DNA of 43,506 nt from a virus: IMG/VR virus record IMGVR_UViG_3300023223_000185, positions 1 to 43,506 of that record. One strand, given 5' to 3'. Numbering within the stretch: position 1 is the stretch's first letter; the number at the start of each line of letters is the position of its first letter. Shown here piece by piece: positions 35,277 to 43,506 of this stretch. The position numbers and the translations under genes are program-made. The notes under the pieces were generated by a model. It did not search any database. It saw only the letters and a list, made by a program, of their open reading frames with translations, and was not told where the DNA came from.

Positions 35277-35861
35277 TTAGAAAATTCGGTCCTGCCATAA
35301 TAAAGCATCTACACCCAACGGAACTTTTTTAATACTCAATCCGACAATCGTTGCCTCACCATTTTCAAAATTATGTGCCGCCAACATCTTAATCGCCGTC
35401 TTGAAATACTCAGGAACAGCCGATGCGGCGCCATAGCCGCATATAAAACGTATCTCCACAGCGTTCATTTCCATCCGAGTCGTCGGCCAATTTTCATTGA
35501 ACGCTTGACGAAGCCTCGCGGGTTCCGATTCTTTGTCCAATTGATATACGGTGTCGGCTAACGTCTGCTGTGCGCCCTGGTCATCCGTATACTTAACCGT
35601 CGTTATACCTTGCGTGGGCGGGAGCGGTATAATTATCTGGGCAAAAAACCGATCCAAAAACATATCATACGTCGCCGTTACAAGCTGCCTTCGCGTAAAC
35701 GATTGCGCATATTTTGTGGCAACGGTTATTAACGCGGTAAGCAAATTATCATCGTCACTGTTCGATGCGTCGATCCGCATGTGCTCTTTGAGTTCGGCAA
35801 GCGAAACCGGATCAGCAGCCGCTGCCGTCACAATAGTTAATGCTTTATCGTGCGATGACAT
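35277..35861 (-). CDS. head-tail adaptor (gp6/phiE125 gp8-like)
   Basis: A 194-aa protein: PVSLAELKEHMRIDASNSDDDNLLTALITVATKYAQSFTRRQLV is the diagnostic helical opening of the gp6-like connectors (L-x-E-x-K-x-H-L-R-(I/V)-D). LDRFF...IPLPPTQGITTVKYTDDQG follows. It binds below the portal in the neck. Confidence 0.9.
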   Translation of the reverse strand: MSSHDKALTIVTAAAADPVSLAELKEHMRIDASNSDDDNLLTALITVATKYAQSFTRRQLVTATYDMFLDRFFAQIIIPLPPTQGITTVKYTDDQGAQQTLADTVYQLDKESEPARLRQAFNENWPTTRMEMNAVEIRFICGYGAASAVPEYFKTAIKMLAAHNFENGEATIVGLSIKKVPLGVDALLWQDRIF

Positions 35862-36295
35862 TACATAGGCTGCGCTGTAACAGAGAATGTAAAGCTGGCG
35901 TCATCGCCTACTGCATCAACCAGCGTCCACTTACACCGCCACGCACCGCCAATAATATCACGAGTAGTACCCGCCGACAGCGCAGCACTCGCCAAGAACC
36001 CTGCTACTGCGTTTGCAGCTTCGACCTTTTCAACGTGTATCAAGGCGCCGCCGTTTCCTAACACCTGAATAAACGCCACGACATCTATCCAGTTCGTACC
36101 GTCGATAGTGGTTTGAACCGTAACGTCTAGCGTATCCGTCGCATCCGTCGCCGCTGCAGTAACATCAAGTGAGAATACAGCCGCTTTTACCCACGGCTGT
36201 ATCATCACTGCAGATGTTCCAGTATTGGTAACAATGGTCGCCTGCGAAGCAAGAATCTCAATAGAGTTATCTATCTTGTTGACAATTGCGCACAT
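35861..36295 (-). CDS. 144-aa head-region protein
   Basis: β-rich (ATDTLDVTVQTTIDGTNWIDVVAFIQVLG ... WRCKWTLVDAVGDDASFTFSV). The D-x-T-D-T-L-D-V-x-V-Q-T motif recurs in small virion proteins placed between capsid and connector genes. It may decorate the capsid. Confidence 0.65.
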   Translation of the reverse strand: MCAIVNKIDNSIEILASQATIVTNTGTSAVMIQPWVKAAVFSLDVTAAATDATDTLDVTVQTTIDGTNWIDVVAFIQVLGNGGALIHVEKVEAANAVAGFLASAALSAGTTRDIIGGAWRCKWTLVDAVGDDASFTFSVTAQPM

Positions 36296-36298
36296 TCG

Positions 36299-36493
36299 TT
36301 ACCCTTTCTTAACGGGTTTCTTTTCAACGGCTGGCGATGGTGTGGATACCGAACCAGATGCAACTTTTACAGCCGCCCTTCTACTGATAAAATGATTAGC
36401 ACTAGCATCGTTCATTTCGTAAGTTTTACCTTCCTCAAAAAACGCGGCCTCTTCATCCTTTACTGTGTAATTCCTTGTAAATTTAACTTTCAT
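36299..36493 (-). CDS. 64-aa small head-module protein
   Basis: MKVKFTRNYTVKDEEAAFFEEGKTYEMNDASANHFISRRAA looks like the short 'capsid-adjacent' protein (K-x-Y-x-V … G-x-x-Y-x-x-x-x-x-x-A-x-x-x-I-x-R-x-A-A) common after major capsid genes. The lysine/proline-rich tail is disordered. Role unknown. Confidence 0.65.
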   Translation of the reverse strand: MKVKFTRNYTVKDEEAAFFEEGKTYEMNDASANHFISRRAAVKVASGSVSTPSPAVEKKPVKKG

Positions 36494-36501
36494 CGCATCT
36501 C

Positions 36502-36948
36502 CTAAGCGTCAATGATTTCTGCTACCGTACTCAGATCATGGTCTAATACCGGCGCATATCTCGGCATTGATCCTAGTATTGTGCAACTGATTAAATTGGC
36601 TCCGGTTACTGGAGTAATGACACAGGCTACAAATTGAAATCCACCTTCATCATCCAACTCTTCTGTTTTCACGTTGATAATATATTGCGTATTATCATCC
36701 GAAGCCCCAATAGCCGTGATCGCTGCGCCAGCAATGTCCTTGGCAGCCGTACCACTTGAATCCGTAGCCTGTTGCATTTTGGCGTTTAATACGCCACCCA
36801 CAGCGCCTATCGTAATGTAAGACGCAACAAACGGATATTTCGCAGTATCGGCCCAATCCGACGTCACAGCGGAAGTTGCGCCATCTACCGCGTCAATTGT
36901 TGCTATAATAGCGATGGTATCGCTAATTTGTGTATTCGTTACACCCAT
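36502..36948 (-). CDS. 148-aa head protein, probable decoration
   Basis: Directly after the capsid gene. It has AKMQQATDSSGTAAKDIAGAAITAI and YIINVKTEELDDEGGFQFVACVITP, resembling small head decoration or head-fibre proteins that I recall next to HK97 capsids. Acidic and β-rich. Function by position. Confidence 0.65.
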   Translation of the reverse strand: MGVTNTQISDTIAIIATIDAVDGATSAVTSDWADTAKYPFVASYITIGAVGGVLNAKMQQATDSSGTAAKDIAGAAITAIGASDDNTQYIINVKTEELDDEGGFQFVACVITPVTGANLISCTILGSMPRYAPVLDHDLSTVAEIIDA

Positions 36949-36966
36949 TTTCTAACTCCTTCTTTG

Positions 36967-38337
36967 TTAGGATCGTTCTGCCAACGTAATGAACGACGAA
37001 AGGTTGTTACTACCGTCACGCACGGCAATTGAAGAACCTAACCACGGTTGACCCGCAAGACGCATGATAAATCTAAACGCCGTAACATCCTGATCGAACC
37101 ACAAGTGAATCGATGTCTCTGCTCTGATTCCACCAGCCTTTTGAGCCGTGAGGTATTCGCCAAGATCACAAAGAATAATATCTCCCAAGTCACCCAAGGT
37201 TTCACAAGCCTGCGTAAGAATAACCGGCTTGCCCATTAACGTACCAAATGGAGATGAAGATAATCCACCAGGAGGCAGATATGCAGGCCACGGTGAATTT
37301 GTTCCGGTAAACGCCAAATTGAACAGTTCTGGTTCAACATCTTGATTAATCAGCCATATCGCATTCGGTCGGCTGGGCGCATACATTCGTGACCACATAT
37401 TTGTGATGTTATCAAACACAACGGTATCCGCTGTTTGACCTGAAACTTTAGCAACACTAACCGTTGCAGGTGCGTTTAGAATACCCAACGGCTGACCTGA
37501 TCCCGTGCCTTGAACAATGGCCAAGTTGATCTTGAAATCAATCTTATCGGGCGCCTTCTTGCTCAAGTAGGACGCTAGTGCCGAAGAATCTTCAAGCAAT
37601 TCATCCGTCACCGGAATCAAAACCGACAGCTTATTCAATCGAACTGTAGTCTGCTTAAGCTCTGGTTTCGTCTGGGTAAGAGATGCCCCTTCATTTTCCC
37701 AGTTCGCTAAAATACCGCCTGCAGTTTGCCAAGGCGTAGTTTCATCGACTGGAACAGTTAGCGAATTGGACGAACTAATCATCTGATCGGTTCTGGACAA
37801 TAAAGAATCCTCGCCCGTAACCTTCAGCATGATCTCATTGATAAAATCAGGTGGGACAGCAAAACCGCCATCCGCACCAACGGACTCTTGTCCGAAGGTT
37901 GTAGCGGCCGTGAGGCGCTGATCGAAATTACCTGGATTAGCACCACGCATACTGGCCTGCTTAACCGCAGTGGCGAAGTCGCCTAAGTTATGCCATCCCT
38001 GTTTACCGCTGTTGGCAAGTGCGCTGGCGTATACTGTTCCACGCTTTCGCCTTGGCTTCGATTTATCGTTATCGTCTTCCGTCATCGAAAGCGCTTCATC
38101 CGGTTCGCTTGGTTCGGTTTTTCGTCCCATGCTTTTATTCAGTGTTTCGTTCTGCTTTTCTAGCTTTTGCTGAATTTCAACCTGCTCCCGCAACCCGTCA
38201 AACTCGTCTGTGAGTTGCTGAAGTTCATCTTTTTCTTCGTTAGTAGGGTCGCGTTTCTCAGCTTCGCATTGCGCGGTCATCGCAAGGCAAGCATCTTGAA
38301 TCTCTACCATCCGTTTTGTAATTTCTGATACATCCAT
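36967..38337 (-). CDS. HK97-type major capsid protein
   Basis: The start is ATG 38337 (MDVSEITKRMVEIQDACLAM) with AGGGG before it. The open frame to TTG 38364 lacks a site. Residues 1 to about 115 are the scaffold-like Δ domain: coiled coil, acidic linker, basic patch. The core begins near TTFGQESVGADGGFAVPPDFINEIM, then SSSNSLTVPVDETTP, ETTVRLNKLSVLIPVTDELLEDS, GTGSGQPLGILNAPATVSV, and at the end TAFRFIMRLAGQPWLGSSI. This is the HK97 fold with a Δ domain to be removed by the upstream protease. 456 aa. Confidence 0.93.
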   Translation of the reverse strand: MDVSEITKRMVEIQDACLAMTAQCEAEKRDPTNEEKDELQQLTDEFDGLREQVEIQQKLEKQNETLNKSMGRKTEPSEPDEALSMTEDDNDKSKPRRKRGTVYASALANSGKQGWHNLGDFATAVKQASMRGANPGNFDQRLTAATTFGQESVGADGGFAVPPDFINEIMLKVTGEDSLLSRTDQMISSSNSLTVPVDETTPWQTAGGILANWENEGASLTQTKPELKQTTVRLNKLSVLIPVTDELLEDSSALASYLSKKAPDKIDFKINLAIVQGTGSGQPLGILNAPATVSVAKVSGQTADTVVFDNITNMWSRMYAPSRPNAIWLINQDVEPELFNLAFTGTNSPWPAYLPPGGLSSSPFGTLMGKPVILTQACETLGDLGDIILCDLGEYLTAQKAGGIRAETSIHLWFDQDVTAFRFIMRLAGQPWLGSSIAVRDGSNNLSSFITLAERS

Positions 38338-38403
38338 TAAATTGCCCCTAATAAAAAGGCCCAATTGTCAAAGTGGTAACCTTCAACAATCGAGCCTGTC
38401 TAC

Positions 38404-38454
38404 GAAAAAAGACCCTAACTGTTAATTGTGTATTACCACAACAAACGGTTAGAG
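38404..38454 (-). terminator. hairpin plus T-run between protease and capsid genes
   Basis: Read on the minus strand, CTCTAAC (38454-38448) pairs with GTTAGGG (38419-38413). The inner arms GTT-TG-TTGTG and CACAA-TT-AAC extend it to about 17 bp around a 6-nt loop. TCTTTTTT follows (38411-38404). It fits a rho-independent terminator or attenuator. Leaky termination here would separate packaging genes from the highly expressed capsid. Confidence 0.7.
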
Positions 38455-38535
38455 CCTTCGGTTGACCTGTAACTCTTTTCCGATACGTCTTGCCACGCCC
38501 TTGGTTGACCGCAGGCATATGGCTAACTAACTATA

Positions 38536-39315
38536 CTACCTATTTAGCTCAGTTGCAATTGTTTTTTCAACTTTTTTCATCAAGTCGATAGTTTCCTCGT
38601 CTTCCACCTTCTCGAATTTCAATTGGAGGTATCTTTCCAGCCAATTTCCACAGTGTTCACGGATATATTGTTCCGTCTGACCGGCAAAAGAGCTATCGAG
38701 CAACTTAACGCCCGCACGCACAGCGGCATCAGGCAACCCATCGGCAGACAATAACCCATCCACGGCATCGCCGGTATCCACAATATCAGTAGCGTGAAGC
38801 GATGTCGGCCTCCAAATTGGCGGCAACGGATCACCATCAGCATCTTCTTTCCGTGTACCATCATCATTCAACCTAACCAATTCATCCGCCTGTAAAACGA
38901 GTGAACTGGATAAAGCGTCCGAATCTTCCTCAGCTAAATCCATTACGTGACCACCCAAATTACCAGACGGCGAAGTAAATGAAGCGTCACTCAAAAACAA
39001 ATCAGCGCGCACCCGATCGCCATCAAGACGCGGGTTCCTTGCTCTTCCCAAGAACTTACCGATCCCATCTTCGGATAGCGTAGGATGCGCAAACCTTGAT
39101 TTAAGACCTTTCGGTTCGTCTTTCATCAAAGAGACGATCTGTTTCAATGCTTTAATATCGAATTCGCCTCGCCCTTCAGTCTTAAACGACCCCTTTTGAG
39201 CCACCACGAAGCCGCGGATCACCTTGTTAGGGCGATCTACGCCGATCGGGCCACCTTTGGCCAGCGCCTTCATTCTCAATTTCGCCTGTTCATCAGTTTT
39301 TAATACTTTTATCAT
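38536..39315 (-). CDS. prohead maturation protease
   Basis: The start is ATG 39315 (MIKVLKTDEQAK), overlapping the portal stop (ATGA). 259 aa. RGFVVAQKGSFKTEGRGEFDIKALKQIV, then SRFAHPTLSEDGIGKFLGRARNPRLDGDRVRADLF holds the candidate His; EEDSDALSSSLVLQADE holds the candidate Ser. This layout (K-S-R-F-A-H-P ... DxDxLSSSLV) fits the S78/ClpP-like serine proteases of portal-protease-capsid operons, though it is divergent. Confidence 0.75.
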   Translation of the reverse strand: MIKVLKTDEQAKLRMKALAKGGPIGVDRPNKVIRGFVVAQKGSFKTEGRGEFDIKALKQIVSLMKDEPKGLKSRFAHPTLSEDGIGKFLGRARNPRLDGDRVRADLFLSDASFTSPSGNLGGHVMDLAEEDSDALSSSLVLQADELVRLNDDGTRKEDADGDPLPPIWRPTSLHATDIVDTGDAVDGLLSADGLPDAAVRAGVKLLDSSFAGQTEQYIREHCGNWLERYLQLKFEKVEDEETIDLMKKVEKTIATELNR

Positions 39316-41054
39316 TTCATACACTCCGCCATTAGACCGGCGTCAATAACCTTGTCGATCAGATAATCCGCCGATTCTCCCGGTCTCAGTTCGTTTTTCC
39401 ACGCGCTCGTATCACCATCATCATAAGCCGCTAATATATCACATTTCGACTGCTCCATGTGGCGTTGGACATAAAAACCGATCGCTAAATTTGTCATATC
39501 GTTGCGCATTTTCTCGCCACCTGGACTTGGACAGGACGCGAGTATTGAAGAAATTGTCGCACATAATTCTTTGTCCATGTATTCGTGGTGCTGCACGTAA
39601 AATGCATCTATTTCACCTACAAATCTATCCTTACTACCGCCAGCCCTTGCTTGTATTACATCCACTCTGTGAGATTCGCGCCTGAGAATACGTTCCATGC
39701 ACTCCACTAGCAAATGCTTGTAGGACGCTTTAGTGGTAGATAGCCCCTCATCTTCCGTTGTTTCCTCTTCACCCTCAGTTTCATCCACATCCACATCGTT
39801 ATTTTCGGCTTCATCAACAGGCTGTTCGGTTTCTTCTTCGTCATCCTCTTCCAAGAATTTTTCAGAAGTCGTCATATTTGTAGGCATCAGATATTGATTG
39901 CCTTCATCACCTGGTAACGAATTCATATCCTCAAATCTGCGTATTTCATTGACAGATAGCCACCCCCACTGTCGACCTATGGCGTAGCCCTCGAATCGGC
40001 TTTGCGTGTCCCCCCGCAACAATCCGTTCAAATTCATCTTCGTAAAGAATCTACCCGCGCGGTTGGAGCTAAGCAATTTAATATCAGCCTCTTGCTCAAA
40101 TCTCAAAGCCCACGAAACAATCGAATTCGTTACGAAATCTTTTGATTGTTCCTCGATATTATTGAAAGACGACTTTTCTAAATCGCCGATCATGTGGGGC
40201 GGGACTCTGAACCACCGCGCGATATCTGTCACTTGAAATCTACGCGTCTCCAAGAACTGCGCATCCTCTGGCGGAATGCCGATACTTTTATAATCAAGCC
40301 CCTCTTCGAGCACAGCAACAACACTTCCACGATTAACGCCTCTATGCGCATCTTCAAAAGAATTCTTGAGATTCTTCTTTGCTTCTTCGCTAAGTTTTTC
40401 CGGATATTTTAATACACCACTTGGTATACTGCTGTTACCAAAGAAACTAGAACCGTACACCTCCGTTGCAATACCCAAACCAATAGACTGCGAGGCATGA
40501 GCAATCACGGAATAACCTACCACGCCGTCAAACCCTAACCCTCTGAGATGAAACATATTCTTGGCGGCAATCACCGTATTATCTTGTCTGTTGTTGGATA
40601 TTTCATAAATAATATCGCGGTTGCTATTCCGTCGTACTGTCACCCTATTCGGCGTAATAACCCACATTGCAAGCGGTTCACCGGCCATATTCCGTTCTAT
40701 TTCCGCGTATCCGTTGCCCCACATTGTCGCATGCGCCATTAATGTTTCTTTGAAGGTGAATGGATAGGTTTCTTCGTTGGGGCGCTTGCCGATAATACGT
40801 GCCACGTTTGTATCAGTCACAATTTCTTTATCGCCGCTATCTAATCTTTTCAATTCCTGCCACGGAAGCGATCCAACAGTTTCGCTAAGAAGCCGTACAG
40901 CGGAAAACACCGCCGAGTATTTCAGAGCAGTGTCTTCGTTTACGAATATGCCCGAATTGGTACGAGGCATGAATACGGTATGACGATTCGTAGGGTTCGA
41001 TCGTTCAGTGCGCGGCGCCAATGCACTTTTGTTAATAAAACTATCCAGTATCAT
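39312..41054 (-). CDS. HK97-like portal protein with acidic C-terminal extension
   Basis: A 580-aa protein. Residues 1-400 match HK97-type portals: ALKYSAVFSAVRLLSETVGSLPW, TLMAHATMWGNGYAEIERN, PLAMWVITPNRVTV, YEISNNRQDNTVIAAKNMFHLRGLG, DAQFLETRRFQVTDIARWFRVPPHMIGD, SRFEGYAIGRQWGWLSVNEIR. Beyond PTNM the protein has an acidic linker (EEDDEEETEQPVDEAENNDVDVDE; about residues 405-450) and a 130-residue helical domain. Typical portals end near 400-420 aa, so this is an unusual extension, perhaps internal to the head. Overlaps the 41041 gene upstream. Confidence 0.93.
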   Translation of the reverse strand: MILDSFINKSALAPRTERSNPTNRHTVFMPRTNSGIFVNEDTALKYSAVFSAVRLLSETVGSLPWQELKRLDSGDKEIVTDTNVARIIGKRPNEETYPFTFKETLMAHATMWGNGYAEIERNMAGEPLAMWVITPNRVTVRRNSNRDIIYEISNNRQDNTVIAAKNMFHLRGLGFDGVVGYSVIAHASQSIGLGIATEVYGSSFFGNSSIPSGVLKYPEKLSEEAKKNLKNSFEDAHRGVNRGSVVAVLEEGLDYKSIGIPPEDAQFLETRRFQVTDIARWFRVPPHMIGDLEKSSFNNIEEQSKDFVTNSIVSWALRFEQEADIKLLSSNRAGRFFTKMNLNGLLRGDTQSRFEGYAIGRQWGWLSVNEIRRFEDMNSLPGDEGNQYLMPTNMTTSEKFLEEDDEEETEQPVDEAENNDVDVDETEGEEETTEDEGLSTTKASYKHLLVECMERILRRESHRVDVIQARAGGSKDRFVGEIDAFYVQHHEYMDKELCATISSILASCPSPGGEKMRNDMTNLAIGFYVQRHMEQSKCDILAAYDDGDTSAWKNELRPGESADYLIDKVIDAGLMAECMK

Positions 41055-41220
41055 TTTCGCCCCGATCCTTTTGATTCTGTTCGTTTAATTCTTTTTTAGT
41101 CTGATCGTACCAGATAAGCAATAAGAAAATACCGCCGAAAAACCAAGCCAAAGGGGGCCACGCGAGATACGCGCCAATCAAAGCCAAAGCCCAGCCGATG
41201 AAGAGTAGTGATGTGGTCAT
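41041..41220 (-). CDS. 59-aa two-helix membrane protein
   Basis: ATG 41220 (MTTSLLFIGWALALIGAYLAWPPLAWFFGGIFLLLIWYD) follows AAGGTTAGAAAT and is preferred over 41304, which lacks one. Two helices with a Trp-Pro-Pro turn and a charged tail; holin-like. It lies between TerL and portal, an odd place for a holin. Confidence 0.6.
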   Translation of the reverse strand: MTTSLLFIGWALALIGAYLAWPPLAWFFGGIFLLLIWYDQTKKELNEQNQKDRGENDTG

Positions 41221-41263
41221 ATTTCTAACCTTAATTGTCCGCCGTCTTTTCCGTGTTCTGGGG

Positions 41264-41347
41264 TTACTCGCCGAAAGACCGATACCAATGTATTCGCATT
41301 GCAACCCCCAATAACAAAAAAAAAGCTATGTATATAACAGCATCCAT
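41264..41347 (-). CDS. 27-aa membrane mini-ORF
   Basis: AGGAGATAACC precedes ATG 41347. MDAVIYIAFFLLLGVAM has one helix, then RIHWYRSFGE. The run of nine T (GCT-TTT-TTT-TTG) is a likely spot for sequencing error. Good ribosome-binding site supports translation. Confidence 0.45.
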   Translation of the reverse strand: MDAVIYIAFFLLLGVAMRIHWYRSFGE

Positions 41348-41371
41348 GGTTATCTCCTGTTAACTACGTCG

Positions 41372-41611
41372 TCAATCCTTGATTTTCTTCTTGCCGCCAC
41401 AGTTATCGCAAATCTCATACTTCCATATGTGCTTATCTTCTAGTAATTGCCTAATTGCGTCTTCTATTCGTACTGGTGTAAATGTACGAACCCAAATGGC
41501 AGTAATGCCACCACCCGTACCCCAAGGCGTTACGTCCTTTGTTGGAATTGTGCTATCTCCCCACATTTTGACGATGTTTTCAAAGAATTTCTTATTCGGT
41601 ATTTTTCCCAT
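41372..41611 (-). CDS. 79-aa small protein with C-terminal CxxC
   Basis: TATAGGAGACTCTGT precedes ATG 41611. It has VKMWGDSTIPTKDVTPWGTGGGITAIWVRTF, and ends YEICDNCGGKKKIKD. A single CDNC pair could form an intermolecular zinc site. It lies between TerL and portal. Function is unknown. Confidence 0.6.
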   Translation of the reverse strand: MGKIPNKKFFENIVKMWGDSTIPTKDVTPWGTGGGITAIWVRTFTPVRIEDAIRQLLEDKHIWKYEICDNCGGKKKIKD

Positions 41612-41621
41612 ACAGAGTCTC

Positions 41622-43388
41622 CTATACCGTGGTCAATCCCTGCGTTTCGTAGATACTGGTTTTATCCTCTTGTACCATCGAACGTCCGATAGCCATAATC
41701 AAAGATACCATACCGTCGATCTTTTCGGTACTCTTTTTCTTGCTCGGCTTCATATTATCAGCCGCATCCTGTTCTACCGCAACATTCGACGCCATCCACC
41801 GCATAACCTTATTGCCGCCGTGTTTAAGATTACCCTCTAACACCAATCGCTCCAACTCTTTAGTCGGGGCCGACATCGAAGCAAAGCCCTGACCAAACTG
41901 GCTAATCTCAAATCCGTCGCCCGCAAGCTGCGTCTGCAATTGCGTACTGTTCCAGCGATCAATCGCAATCTCTTGGATATCGTACACCTCGCCGATTTCA
42001 TTGATCCGCGAACGAATCACATCGTAATCAATGACATTGCCATCGGTCAATTCTATCAAACCCTCACGCGCCCAGGTAGAATAAAACACCTTATCCTTTT
42101 TTTCCCGCTGATGTGCATTCTCACTCGGTACCCAAAAGTATGGAATCACCACATTGCCCATATCGGGAAATAGCATTACAAACGCAGCAACGTCGGTCGT
42201 AGAAGCTAAATCCAGTCCGGCATAACATCTTTGACCCCGCAAGTCAACATCCGGCACCATTCCGTCGCAAGCATCCCATTTTGACATCTGCAAGAATCGA
42301 ACATCCTGCTCAGTCCTGATATTAAGATGCAACCGCTTAAACCTGTTTTCCAGCCGTGGCGTCTCCTGCGCCTCTTTACACTCTTTTCTCAAATACTCTC
42401 TTTTAACAGAAACGTCGATATTAGGATTAGCCTTCTCCCACGTCTTTTCATCAGTCCAATCATCCTTTGTGCTGGCCTCCCAAATCACAGGCAACAACGT
42501 ACGATCAGAATAACCGTCTCGGACCTTACACGCGCCCTTGTGTTTTTCGTTGCATATCGAACCCTCACGATCATAGTCGCTGGTAGTGATATAAATCAAA
42601 AGAGGCTGCCTTCTACCAGCGGTAGATGTTTCTAGGGTATCAACCAGCTCAGGGTTCGGCAAAGTATGCAATTCATCAATCACGCCCAATTGAGTGTTAA
42701 AACCGTGATGCGCGTCCGGCTCAGATGAAATAACCCGATACACGCCAAGATCGTCGATATTCTGAGAATGCTCCACAAGCTGGATAGATTTAGCCTGACC
42801 CTTGTATATCTTACATCTTTCACGAAGATCAGGATTACGGGCAACCATCCCAGCCGCATGATAAAATACCAAACTAGCCTGGCCATAAGCAGAGGCGGCA
42901 CCGTACAACTCGGTACCGTACTCCATATCCTCAAACAGCATGTAAAGTATCAATCCAGCCGCGAGGGGGGTTTTACCATTTTTTCTCGGAACAAACACAA
43001 AAGCAGTCCGGTATCGCCTGGTATCATCTTCATTCATCCAACCAAACAAATTACCGACAATGGCGATCTCCCAATTCTCTAACCAGAACTGTTTACCACC
43101 CAATTCACCCTTAACATGCACCAACTGCTCAGGGAAAAAAGCCACCGCGTGACGTGCAGCATCCACATCGAAAACACAATCACCGTAATCATCCCACGGA
43201 TTATAACCAGGGATACCTTCCTGGCAGATACGAATCAAATCATCATCCGACATGGAAAACAGCTCTTTTTTCTTAACCGGTGCTTTTTCTTTGGCAAGAC
43301 GTTCAGCCTTTAACTTGGCTCTTTCACGCCAACCACCACGCATTGCGGCTCGCTTAGTCGACTCCGCCTTTGGTCCTCGTAAACCCAA
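41622..43388 (-). CDS. terL: terminase large subunit
   Basis: I chose TTG 43388 (MGLRGPKAESTKRAAMRGGW) because AAGGA lies 8 nt before it and GLRGP is the family opening; the frame open to ATG 43433 runs into the inverted repeat at the contig end. 588 aa. FVPRKNGKTPLAAG is the adaptive Walker A, LGVIDELHTLPN the Walker B/catalytic Glu, LIYITTSDYDRE motif III. The nuclease domain starts at CYAGLDLASTTDVAAF (first metal Asp), with later IAIDRWNSTQLQTQL. HK97-type phage packaging motor. The small terminase is missing, presumably beyond the right end. Confidence 0.93.
   Translation of the reverse strand: MGLRGPKAESTKRAAMRGGWRERAKLKAERLAKEKAPVKKKELFSMSDDDLIRICQEGIPGYNPWDDYGDCVFDVDAARHAVAFFPEQLVHVKGELGGKQFWLENWEIAIVGNLFGWMNEDDTRRYRTAFVFVPRKNGKTPLAAGLILYMLFEDMEYGTELYGAASAYGQASLVFYHAAGMVARNPDLRERCKIYKGQAKSIQLVEHSQNIDDLGVYRVISSEPDAHHGFNTQLGVIDELHTLPNPELVDTLETSTAGRRQPLLIYITTSDYDREGSICNEKHKGACKVRDGYSDRTLLPVIWEASTKDDWTDEKTWEKANPNIDVSVKREYLRKECKEAQETPRLENRFKRLHLNIRTEQDVRFLQMSKWDACDGMVPDVDLRGQRCYAGLDLASTTDVAAFVMLFPDMGNVVIPYFWVPSENAHQREKKDKVFYSTWAREGLIELTDGNVIDYDVIRSRINEIGEVYDIQEIAIDRWNSTQLQTQLAGDGFEISQFGQGFASMSAPTKELERLVLEGNLKHGGNKVMRWMASNVAVEQDAADNMKPSKKKSTEKIDGMVSLIMAIGRSMVQEDKTSIYETQGLTTV
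43179..43263. repeat. 85-bp inverted repeat, internal copy
   Basis: Reverse complement of 43422-43506 with no mismatch. This copy lies in the terL coding region (encoding SMSDDDLIRICQEGIPG and beyond). Confidence 0.95.
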
Positions 43389-43421
43389 TCGTCCAATCCT
43401 TAAAAAAGGTGAGAAAAAAAT

Positions 43422-43506
43422 GCTGTTTTCCATGTCGGATGATGATTTGATTCGTATCTGCCAGGAAGGTATCCCTGGTTATAATCCGTGGGATGATTAC
43501 GGTGAT
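43422..43506. repeat. 85-bp inverted repeat, right contig end
   Basis: Exact inverted copy of 43179-43263, so the contig folds back on itself over a 158-nt loop. Exact repeat of coding sequence in the wrong strand at a contig end is typical of an amplification chimera or assembly end-error. It puts terL sequence upstream of terL and hides the true upstream region. Confidence 0.95.

Noticed and set aside
1-43506. Circular or complete genome by terminal overlap
   Set aside because: The two window ends share no direct repeat; both carry inverted repeats instead.

Overview
This window looks like most of one tailed-phage genome (siphovirus with an HK97-type head) of about 43.5 kb and roughly 46% GC. 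I see no integrase, repressor, DNA polymerase, primase or helicase, so a lytic or host-dependent life cycle is possible but not proven. Host clues are weak: strong GGAG ribosome-binding sites, several lipobox proteins, a twin-arginine-like signal peptide, a CsrA homologue, and a collagen-like lipoprotein with a Cys/His tail. They suggest a Gram-negative host, perhaps in the Planctomycetota or a similar group, but this is inference.

Layout. Positions 1-2507 (minus strand) hold a small membrane protein, a virion-motif protein, a collagen-like lipoprotein, zinc-binding miniproteins and an HNH endonuclease. In a circular or terminally redundant map these would lead into the packaging genes. A divergent control region (2508-2660) has a sigma70-like promoter and a dyad operator. 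Positions 2661-22756 (plus strand) are the early/middle region: about 60 mostly tiny, overlapping genes. Many encode CxxC zinc-ribbon or one-helix membrane proteins. Recognisable among them are an ERF single-strand annealing protein, a YqaJ-type exonuclease, a sigma-region-4-like regulator, a CsrA homologue broken by an in-frame TAA, a RusA resolvase, a Thg1-like 3'-5' nucleotidyltransferase, an MmcB-like PD-(D/E)XK protein and a holin/lipoprotein group. Positions 22759-43388 (minus strand) are the structural operon, transcribed from right to left. The order is TerL, portal, protease, capsid, connectors, tail tube, G/GT chaperones with a -1 frameshift, tape measure, then a series of tip, fibre and lectin-like proteins. 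The two transcription units converge at 22756/22759 with no room for a terminator.

The most unusual material is non-coding. Four G-rich spacers (6859-7043, 7729-8006, 8535-8625, 9308-9399) are degenerate arrays with a strict 5-nt period. They bracket a conserved phage gene pair just upstream of the ERF/YqaJ recombination module. Separately, small genes between 4.0 and 19.1 kb are preceded by a fixed-length 40-nt imperfect-dyad element, with two further leader families elsewhere, as if the genes were exchangeable cassettes. Other oddities are an expanded tRNA-like gene, two genes interrupted by a single in-frame stop, a structured 69-nt intergenic element, and inverted repeats at both contig ends. 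The right-end repeat is exact and probably an assembly or amplification artefact that cut off the small terminase.
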